A DNA stretch of 64,000 nt from Amycolatopsis sp. GM8. Its GTDB lineage: Bacteria > Actinomycetota > Actinomycetes > Mycobacteriales > Pseudonocardiaceae. Of the stretch, positions 57,974-64,000 are shown in pieces. The first letter of the stretch is position 1. Every line of letters starts with the position of its first letter. The stretch is taken from assembly GCF_021653975.1 (NCBI RefSeq), contig NZ_JAJKFK010000010.1, forward strand, positions 124,001-188,000, given 5' to 3'. Below the pieces are notes generated by a model. The model saw nothing but the letters and a program-made list of their open reading frames with translations. It searched no databases and was not told the DNA's origin. The position numbers were made by a program, and so were the translations under genes.

Positions 57974-59323
57974 TTGTTCGCACGTATTTCCCGGCTCGCG
58001 GCCAGGGTCGCGGATCCCGGCCGGTTCGCCGGGGTGGACGAGCTGCGCGCACGGATCGAAGAGCTCGCGCACGAGCACCCCGAGACGGCCGCGGTACGCC
58101 GGATCGGCACCTCCCGGCTCGGGGAGCCGCTGTGGTGCCTGACCGTCCACGGTGGACCGAAGCAGGTGGTGGTGGTCGCGGCCGTGCACCCGAACGAGCC
58201 GATCGGCGGCCTGACCTCGGTCGAGCTGGCGCGAGTCCTGCTGGCGGACCCCGGCTTGCGCGACGAGCTGGGCTGTACCTGGCAGATCGTGCCGTGCATC
58301 GATCCCGACGGCACCCGGCTCAACGAGCCGTGGTTCACCCGGGCGATGACCCTGGAGTCCTACGGCCGCTCGTTCTACCGGCCCGCGCCGGACGAGCAGG
58401 TCGAGTGGAGTTTTCCGTTCTCGTACAAGGGATTCTTCTTCGACCGGGTGATGCCGGAGACGATCGCGCTGATGCGGCTGATCGACGAGACCCGCCCGGC
58501 GCTGCTGTGCTCACTCCACAATGGAGAGTACGGCGGCGTGTTCTACTACCTGAGCCACACCAGTGACGTGCTCAACCGCCAGCTCGCCGCGCTCCCGGCG
58601 GGCCTCGGGCTCCCGCTGCAGACCGGCGAGGGCGAGGCCGCGTTCATCGAGCAGATCGCGCCCGCTGTGTTCCGGAACTTCACCGCCGAGCAGGAGTGCG
58701 ACTTCATGCTGGCGCTGGGCATCGACCCGGCGCGGCGCACCGCCGGGGCGTCCAGCGGGGCCTACGCGGCCCGATACGGAACCGCTTACCTGGCAACGGA
58801 AGTCCCGTACTGGGCGGACGGCGACGCCGATGACCACACCCCGATCGGGATGTCGTACGCGGCCCTGCTCGCCGAGCGGGGCAAGCGCATGGAGGAGACC
58901 GCGAAAACGCTTTCCGGGATCCTCGACTGCGTGCGCGCGGACCTCACCGCGCGCTCGCCGTTCCTGCGCGCCACCGAGGCTTTCGTGCCGTACCTGGAGG
59001 ATGCGGCGGGGTCCGATCTCGCCCGTGCCGCCCTGCCCGACGCCGACCGGCCCGCGGTCGTCGCCGAGCGGTTCCGGTCCACGTCGAGCCTCCAGTCCGC
59101 CCGGATCCGGTTCGGCGGGATGCTGCTGCGGGCGCTGGCGGGGGAGCTCGCCATCGGCAACGGGACCCCGGCCATCCGCGCCGGGCACGGCCGGCTCGGC
59201 GAGGTCTACGCCGGCTGGCTCGCGGAAGCCGATATGCCGCAGGCGATCCCGCTGGCCAAGCTGGTCGGGGTCCAGCTCGGCGCGATCCTGTCGACCGCGA
59301 CGACGATAGCCTTAACGGCATGA
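57974..59323 (+). CDS. M14 family zinc carboxypeptidase-like protein
   Basis: A 449-residue protein of the M14 carboxypeptidase family. The zinc motif HxxE is in VVAAVHPNEPIGG, the third ligand is in ALLCSLHNGEYGG and a conserved Glu lies in the C-terminal part of the catalytic domain (TAYLATEVPYW). TTG 57974 is chosen because of a perfect GGAGG 8 nt upstream. No signal peptide is visible, so it may process intracellular peptides or amides. It overlaps the amidohydrolase as ATGA and is probably under the TetR operator. Confidence 0.86.
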   Translation: MFARISRLAARVADPGRFAGVDELRARIEELAHEHPETAAVRRIGTSRLGEPLWCLTVHGGPKQVVVVAAVHPNEPIGGLTSVELARVLLADPGLRDELGCTWQIVPCIDPDGTRLNEPWFTRAMTLESYGRSFYRPAPDEQVEWSFPFSYKGFFFDRVMPETIALMRLIDETRPALLCSLHNGEYGGVFYYLSHTSDVLNRQLAALPAGLGLPLQTGEGEAAFIEQIAPAVFRNFTAEQECDFMLALGIDPARRTAGASSGAYAARYGTAYLATEVPYWADGDADDHTPIGMSYAALLAERGKRMEETAKTLSGILDCVRADLTARSPFLRATEAFVPYLEDAAGSDLARAALPDADRPAVVAERFRSTSSLQSARIRFGGMLLRALAGELAIGNGTPAIRAGHGRLGEVYAGWLAEADMPQAIPLAKLVGVQLGAILSTATTIALTA

Positions 59324-60885
59324 TCGACCTCCTGATCGAGGACGCGACCGTGCTCACGATGAACCCGGCGCGGCCGCGGGCCACCCGGGTGGGCATCTGG
59401 CAGGGCCGTCTCGCCGGCGTCGACGACGAGCTGGACGGGATGGCGGCGCGGCGCACGATCCGCCTCGGCGGCGCGACCGTGCTGCCCGGGTTCGTCGACG
59501 CGCACACGCACCTGGTGTGGTCGGGTATGAGCCAGGGCGGCACCGACCTGACCGGCCTGCGCGAGCGCGCCGAGGTGCTCGCAGTGCTGCGCCGGGCGTG
59601 CGCCGCGGCGAGCCCGGGCGACTGGGTGGAGGTGACCGGCTACGACCAGCGCGCCATCGGCGGGCATCTGACCACCACCGAGCTGGACGCGGTCGCGGAC
59701 GGGCGGAAGCTGTGGCTGCAGCACACCTCCGGGCACGCGGGCGTGGTGAACAGTGCGATCCTCGACGGCCTGGACGCCGACCACGACAACGGGCTGCTGC
59801 TCGAACGCGCCCACACCGCCGTGCGCGAGGCGAGGTTGCCGTACCGGGTGAGCGAACTCGTCGACGCGATCGAGCGCGCCGGGCGCACCTGCCTGGCACA
59901 GGGCATCACGACCTGTGCCGAGGCCGGGATCGGCGGCGGGCTGATCGCCACGCCGCCGGTCGAGGTCGCGGCGTACCAGGCGGCGCGGGAGGCCGGGCGG
60001 CTGCCGGTGCGGACCCAGCTGATGGTCGCGTCCGACGGGCTGCGCGATCTCGCCGGACATCCCGGCGACGGCATCACCCGTGGCATCGATCTCGGACTGC
60101 GCACCGGGTTCGGCGACGAGACGCTGAGCATCGGGGCGCTCAAAGTGTGGCTCGACGGCGGCATCATGGCCCGCACCGCCGCGCTGACCGAGTCCTATGT
60201 GGACAGCGATAGCGCCGGGCAGCTGCAGGAGGATCCGGCGGTCCTGCGGCAGATCATCATCGACGGGCACCTCGCGGGCTGGCAGCTCGCCGTGCACGCG
60301 ATCGGCGACCGCGCACTGGACATCGCACTCGGCGCGATCGCCGAGGCACAGGCCCGCAAGCCCCGCTCGGACGCCCGGCACCGCATCGAGCACTGCGGCG
60401 TGGTCCGGCCCGATCAGCTCGAACCCTTGGCGCGGCTCGGCCTCACCGCCGTGATCCAGCCGGAGTTCCTGTGGGACAACGGCGACGACTACTCCGGCGT
60501 GCTCGGCCCGGAGCGCGCGGGCTGGCTCTACCGCGGGCGCGCGTTCCTCGACGCCGGGATCCCGGTCGCGTCCAGTTCGGACCGTCCCGTCACCGGGGGA
60601 GCGCCGCTGCGGGCCATCCAGTTCATGGTCGAACGTCGGTCCAACACCGGGCGGCCCGTCGGTCCCGGCGAGAAGCTGACCGTCGGGGAAGCGCTTTCCG
60701 CGGCGACGATCGGCGCCGCCCGCGCCTGCCGCCGCGAACACCTGTCCGGCACCGTCGAAGCCGGCAAGCTCGCGGATCTCGTTGTCCTGGAACGGAATCC
60801 GCTCGACGTGCCGGTGCCGGAGCTGGCCGGTACCGGGGTGCGCGCGACGCTGCTCGGCGGCGAGGTGGTCTACGGCGCGCTGTGA
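59320..60885 (+). CDS. Amidohydrolase family protein (YtcJ-like)
   Basis: A 521-residue metal-dependent amidohydrolase. The metal ligands are GFVDAHTHLVWSG, KVWLDGGIMARTAALTE, AVHAIGDRALD and RIEHCGV; the fourth-strand Asp is in PVASSSDRPV. This is the YtcJ/AbgB-type cluster that hydrolyses N-acyl or formyl groups. Translational overlap with the M14 peptidase suggests sequential hydrolysis of one peptide-like or acylated substrate (inference). Confidence 0.92.
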   Translation: MIDLLIEDATVLTMNPARPRATRVGIWQGRLAGVDDELDGMAARRTIRLGGATVLPGFVDAHTHLVWSGMSQGGTDLTGLRERAEVLAVLRRACAAASPGDWVEVTGYDQRAIGGHLTTTELDAVADGRKLWLQHTSGHAGVVNSAILDGLDADHDNGLLLERAHTAVREARLPYRVSELVDAIERAGRTCLAQGITTCAEAGIGGGLIATPPVEVAAYQAAREAGRLPVRTQLMVASDGLRDLAGHPGDGITRGIDLGLRTGFGDETLSIGALKVWLDGGIMARTAALTESYVDSDSAGQLQEDPAVLRQIIIDGHLAGWQLAVHAIGDRALDIALGAIAEAQARKPRSDARHRIEHCGVVRPDQLEPLARLGLTAVIQPEFLWDNGDDYSGVLGPERAGWLYRGRAFLDAGIPVASSSDRPVTGGAPLRAIQFMVERRSNTGRPVGPGEKLTVGEALSAATIGAARACRREHLSGTVEAGKLADLVVLERNPLDVPVPELAGTGVRATLLGGEVVYGAL

Positions 60886-61673
60886 CCGGGCCGCCAGGGC
60901 ACGAGCGCGGAGGTGTGGCGCTGGTACTCGGCGTACTCCGGGTACCGGTGCACGCTGATGCTCTCGGTGAACCGGGTCGAACCGAGGAACAGCAGCGTCA
61001 GCAGCACTGCCCCGGCCACCGTCCACTGCCACGGCGAACCGGCGGCCGCCGCGCCGAATCCGAACACCACCCACCACTGCAGCTGCTCGAAGAAGAAGTT
61101 CGGGTGCCGCGAATAGCGGAACAGCCCGGTCCGCACGAACCGCGCGGCGGGTTCGCGGCCCGCGTCGAGCTCCGCGCGCTTGCGCCGCTGGAAGGTCCAC
61201 TGCTGCTGGTCGGCGATCGTCTCACCGGCCAGGAAAGCCAGGAACAGCACGGCCAGCACCGCGTCCCACGCGCCGAACGGCGAGCGGTGTCGCAGCGCCG
61301 TGTAGGCGGGGAGCGCGATCAGCAGCAGGATGATGTTCTGGTACAGCGAGATGAAGAAGAAGTTGAACAGCTGGAACTGCCATGGCTTCAGCCGGGCCCG
61401 CAGCACACCCCAGCGGTAGTCCTCGCCGCCGGGCGCGTACCCGCCCTTGCGCGCGTAGTTGAAGGTGAGCCGGGCGCCCCACAATGTGACGAGCGCGAAC
61501 AGCACGTCGAGGCGGGCGTCGGCGAACCCCGCGCCCGCCGCGAACACGGCGACGTAGGCGATCGGCACGAGCGACCAGATCCGGTCGACCCAGGAGTATT
61601 CCCTCGTCGCGAGCGAGAGCAGCCAGGTGCCGAGCACCACGCCGCCGAAGATGTACACGCAGAGCAGGAGCAC
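60870..61673 (-). CDS. DUF1295 family membrane protein (steroid 5-alpha-reductase-like)
   Basis: A 267-residue protein with seven or so helices. The C-terminal region has FVRTGLFRYSRHPNFFFEQLQWWVVFG and later RFTESISVHRYPEYAEYQRHTSALVPW, the DUF1295/ICMT-like methyltransferase-reductase fold that binds NADPH or SAM near the membrane. GTG 61673 is the start. It overlaps the end of the amidohydrolase gene by 16 nt on the opposite strand and is divergent from the EXPERA-type gene. Confidence 0.88.
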   Translation of the reverse strand: MLLLCVYIFGGVVLGTWLLSLATREYSWVDRIWSLVPIAYVAVFAAGAGFADARLDVLFALVTLWGARLTFNYARKGGYAPGGEDYRWGVLRARLKPWQFQLFNFFFISLYQNIILLLIALPAYTALRHRSPFGAWDAVLAVLFLAFLAGETIADQQQWTFQRRKRAELDAGREPAARFVRTGLFRYSRHPNFFFEQLQWWVVFGFGAAAAGSPWQWTVAGAVLLTLLFLGSTRFTESISVHRYPEYAEYQRHTSALVPWRPGHSAP

Positions 61674-61683
61674 ATGGTCACTT

Positions 61684-61689
61684 TACGAT
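61684..61689 (+). promoter_or_regulatory. Putative leaderless -10 box (TACGAT)
   Basis: TACGAT ends 8 nt before ATG 61698, in the 24-bp gap after the divergent DUF1295 gene start. Confidence 0.45.
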
Positions 61690-61697
61690 GTTCGTCC

Positions 61698-62192
61698 ATG
61701 ACCACTCTGCCGCTGCGCCGGCGCGGGATCGACATCTTCTTCGCGATCGTGTTCACGGCGTTCACCGTCACGTCGCTGATCAGCGACCTGCTGCCGACGG
61801 TGGGGGTGGACTTCTCGCACGCGTCCGGGAACTTCTTCGTCAACTCCAACTACTGGTACGCCCACGACACCGATCCGCTGTTCATGGACCCGCCGTCGTG
61901 GATGCGGATCATCACCGGGCTGTCCGCGTTCGGGTACATGCCGTTCTACCTGGTGCTCGTGTACGCGCTGGTCACCGGACGAGAGTGGATCCAGCTGCCG
62001 GCGGTCATCTACGCGACGATGATCGTCACGCTCACCGGGATCGTCGTGTTCGGCGTCGAGTTCTTCGGCGAGCCGCAGTGGCGCACCCCGAACCCGGCGA
62101 AGTTCCTCGCGTTCAACCTGCCGTACGTGCTGGTGCCGCTCCTGCTACTGGTGCGCATGCGCAAGCCGGCGCCCTTCACCCGCCGGTTCTGA
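61698..62192 (+). CDS. EXPERA/emopamil-binding-like membrane protein
   Basis: A 164-residue membrane protein with four helices. FFAIVFTAFTVTSLISDLLP, a loop with a WYAHDTDPLFMDPPSWMR pattern and LVYALVTGREWIQLPAVIYA resemble the EXPERA (EBP/TM6SF) domain found in sterol isomerase-like proteins. The neighbour is a steroid-reductase-like protein, which could hint at isoprenoid or lipid modification (inference). No catalytic residue can be proven. Confidence 0.72.
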   Translation: MTTLPLRRRGIDIFFAIVFTAFTVTSLISDLLPTVGVDFSHASGNFFVNSNYWYAHDTDPLFMDPPSWMRIITGLSAFGYMPFYLVLVYALVTGREWIQLPAVIYATMIVTLTGIVVFGVEFFGEPQWRTPNPAKFLAFNLPYVLVPLLLLVRMRKPAPFTRRF

Positions 62193-62221
62193 CGCGGCGG
62201 AAGCCCCACCCCGGCAGCCCG

Positions 62222-62872
62222 CTAAGTGCCGGTACTCATCGTGATCCGCCACAGCCGGCGCGGCAGGTCGCCTTCGCTGAACGGATGCACTTCGCGCAGC
62301 CGCCAGCCTTCGGCGAGTGCGTCGACCAGCTCGCGAGAGAAGAAGTGCACGGCGAAGCCACCGTGCTCGAAGATGTCGTCGCCGTGGGCGACACCGGCGC
62401 CGTAGTGCGCGTCGCCGGTGTGCCGCACGGTGTAGACGAAGGTGCCGCCGGGCACGAGCACACGCCGGACCTCGGCGACGGCGGTGTGGATCTGCGGTGT
62501 GGTCAACGCCATACACAACAGCATGTGTGCGAACACCCCGTCGACGGAGGAATCGGGCAGCGGCAACGGATCGCGCACGTCGTGCTCGTGCGTGTGCACC
62601 CGCTCGTCCCCTGCGGCCGCCTTCCGCAGTTGGGCGAGACCGGTCGCGCTGAAGTCCGTGGCGTGCACGACGAAGCCGCGGCGGGCGAAGAACAGTGCGT
62701 CCCGGCCGTGCCCGGCGCCCAGCTCCAGCACCGTTTTCGCGCCGGCGAAGACCCCGGCGGCGTACACGGCGGGCGCGGACGGCTCCGCGCCGTACATACC
62801 GGGGTGCTCGTCGTAGGTGCGCTGCCAGTGCCGGCGCTGCGCCGCCGCGAGGTCTTCGTCCTGTTCGGCCAT
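62222..62872 (-). CDS. Class I SAM-dependent methyltransferase
   Basis: A 216-residue methyltransferase. Motif I is TVLELGAGHGRDALFFARRGF (residues ~46-66), VHATDFSATGLAQLRKAA is motif II, and DGVFAHMLLCMALTT/EVRRVLVPGGTFVYTVRHTGD cover motifs III-V. ATG 62872 is chosen because the longer frame reads through the divergent promoter region. The substrate is unknown. It faces away from the DHA2 exporter gene. Confidence 0.9.
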   Translation of the reverse strand: MAEQDEDLAAAQRRHWQRTYDEHPGMYGAEPSAPAVYAAGVFAGAKTVLELGAGHGRDALFFARRGFVVHATDFSATGLAQLRKAAAGDERVHTHEHDVRDPLPLPDSSVDGVFAHMLLCMALTTPQIHTAVAEVRRVLVPGGTFVYTVRHTGDAHYGAGVAHGDDIFEHGGFAVHFFSRELVDALAEGWRLREVHPFSEGDLPRRLWRITMSTGT

Positions 62873-63015
62873 ATTGCGCCCTTCGTGACCGCGGAAATTG
62901 TGCGCTGCGGCGGATTTGCGCTGTTCCACCACCGTAGTGAGCTTGCCTTCACGTGGTGCGATCGGCTGGAATCGGTGTCGGTGGATACTTGCTGACGCTA
63001 AGGAGTTGAGGGCGC

Positions 63016-64000
63016 GTGGCCGCGGCGGACGTGCGTGGGGATCGGTACAAATGGGTGGCACTGACCAATACGACGATCGGCGTGCTGCTCGCCACGATCG
63101 ACTCGTCGATCATGCTGATCGCGATGCCGGACATCTTCCGTGGCATCCACCTCGACCCGCTGTTGCCGGAGAACAGCTTCTACCTGCTCTGGATGATCCT
63201 CGGCTACCTCGTGACCAGCAGTGTGCTGGTGGTCAGCGTCGGGCGGCTCGGTGACCTGTTCGGCCGGGTCAAGATGTACAACCTCGGGTTCGTCATCTAC
63301 ACCTTCGCCTCGCTCCTGCTCACCATCGACTGGATGACCGGGCACCCCGGCGCGATCTGGCTCTTGGTGTGGCGGATCGTGCAGGGGGTCGGCGGCGCGT
63401 TCCTGGTCGGCAACGCCGGCGCGATCCTCACCGACGCGTTCCCGGCCGGCCAGCGCGGGCTGGCGCTGGGCATCAACAACGTCGCCGGGATCAGCGGCAC
63501 GTTCATCGGGCTCGTCCTGGGCGGGCTGCTCGCCCCGATCAGCTGGCGGCTGGTGTTCCTGATCTCCGTGCCGTGCGGGGTGTTCGGCGCGGTCTGGGCC
63601 TACCGGCGGCTGCGCGACGTCTCACGCCGCTCCGGTGAGCCGATCGACTGGCTGGGCAACATCACGTTCGCGGTCGGGCTGATCCTGGTGATGGTCGGCA
63701 TCACCAGCGGCATCCAGCCCTACGGCGGGCACACGATGGGCTGGACGAGCCCGCTCGTCATGGGCAGCCTCGCGGTCGGGGTCGCGCTGCTGATCGCCTT
63801 CGGGATCATCGAGACCCGGGTGCGGTTCCCGATGTTCCGCCTGCCGCTGTTCAAGATCCGCGCGTTCACGTTCGGCACGCTGTCCACGTTCCTGTCCGCG
63901 CTCGGCCGCGGCGGGCTGATGTTCATGCTGATCATCTGGCTGCAGGGGATCTGGCTGCCGTTGCACGGCTACAGCTTCGAGGAGACCCCGCTGTGGGCGG
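63016..64000 (+). CDS. MFS transporter, DHA2 (EmrB/QacA) family, 5' part
   Basis: A drug-type exporter cut by the right edge (328 complete codons seen). The opening VALTNTTIGVLLATIDSSIMLIAMPDIFRG is the DHA2 motif D1, and GRLGDLFGRVKMYNLGF is motif A. LVWRIVQGVGGAFLVGNAGAILTDAF is motif B, and GGLLAPISWRLVFLISVPCG motif C. About ten helices are visible; 14 are expected. GTG 63016 follows AAGGAG at 63000-63005. Confidence 0.93.
   Translation, partial: MAAADVRGDRYKWVALTNTTIGVLLATIDSSIMLIAMPDIFRGIHLDPLLPENSFYLLWMILGYLVTSSVLVVSVGRLGDLFGRVKMYNLGFVIYTFASLLLTIDWMTGHPGAIWLLVWRIVQGVGGAFLVGNAGAILTDAFPAGQRGLALGINNVAGISGTFIGLVLGGLLAPISWRLVFLISVPCGVFGAVWAYRRLRDVSRRSGEPIDWLGNITFAVGLILVMVGITSGIQPYGGHTMGWTSPLVMGSLAVGVALLIAFGIIETRVRFPMFRLPLFKIRAFTFGTLSTFLSALGRGGLMFMLIIWLQGIWLPLHGYSFEETPLWA

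Overview
The window is very GC-rich, uses GTG and TTG starts freely, has GC-saturated third codon positions and carries many overlapping ATGA/GTGA gene junctions. The order phoH-ybeY-CBS/CorC protein-degenerate deaminase-era-recO-uppS-zur-smtB-like-glyS followed by dgt and dnaG is the actinobacterial core order known from Mycobacterium. Together with the accessory genes this suggests a filamentous Pseudonocardiaceae actinomycete, most likely Amycolatopsis or a close relative (inference; no 16S gene is present).

Layout. 0-3.4 kb: two FAD-dependent monooxygenases around an acyl-CoA ligase. 3.5-9.4 kb (minus strand): a sugar-type ABC importer operon (lipoprotein, TIM-barrel epimerase, two permeases, ATPase) ending in surE. 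9.6-13.9 kb: a P450 divergent from a LysR regulator, then an MFS exporter and an L,D-transpeptidase-like lipoprotein. 14-17 kb: a structured repeat, a DUF1304 membrane protein, an aldo/keto reductase, a phthalate-decarboxylase-like protein and a HIT protein. 17.4-29 kb: the conserved core block, broken only by a Methyltransf_19 gene and a YraQ/TIGR03943 membrane pair beside smtB-zur. 29-33.8 kb: a decayed vapBC locus, an ABC exporter with a two-component system, and a YdcF-like protein. 33.9-43.8 kb: dgt and dnaG, separated by an accessory insert (serpin, large membrane protein, a dense array of noncoding repeats, an ECF41 sigma/CMD pair). 43.9-46.5 kb: tRNA-Asn, a DUF1801 fragment, a CPBP protease and a second ECF41/CMD pair. 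46.6-51.6 kb: a 1479-residue RHS toxin with a WXG-like N-terminus and a deaminase-type C-terminus, followed by an Imm5-like immunity gene. 51.6-64 kb: single enzymes, two TetR regulators, sirtuin, an M14 peptidase/amidohydrolase operon, membrane proteins, a methyltransferase and a truncated DHA2 exporter.

The most notable signals are noncoding. (1) Two copies of a ~225-bp hairpin element (14.0-14.25 and 38.55-38.78 kb) have stems that differ by compensatory changes. (2) A four-arm cloverleaf-like palindrome with no unpaired bases at its junction lies at 38.4 kb. (3) Three intergenic loci carry tandem repeats of exactly 21 bp. (4) Two CMD genes each carry a TGTCACA-N16-CGTC promoter and sit beside an ECF41 sigma gene. 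(5) A TetR gene is bracketed by two identical 13-bp palindromes. (6) Many isolated genes have a TANNNT box 6-8 nt before the start codon, consistent with leaderless transcription. (7) Inside a DUF4436-like gene the coding signature switches strand for about 150 bp, as if a piece had been inverted.
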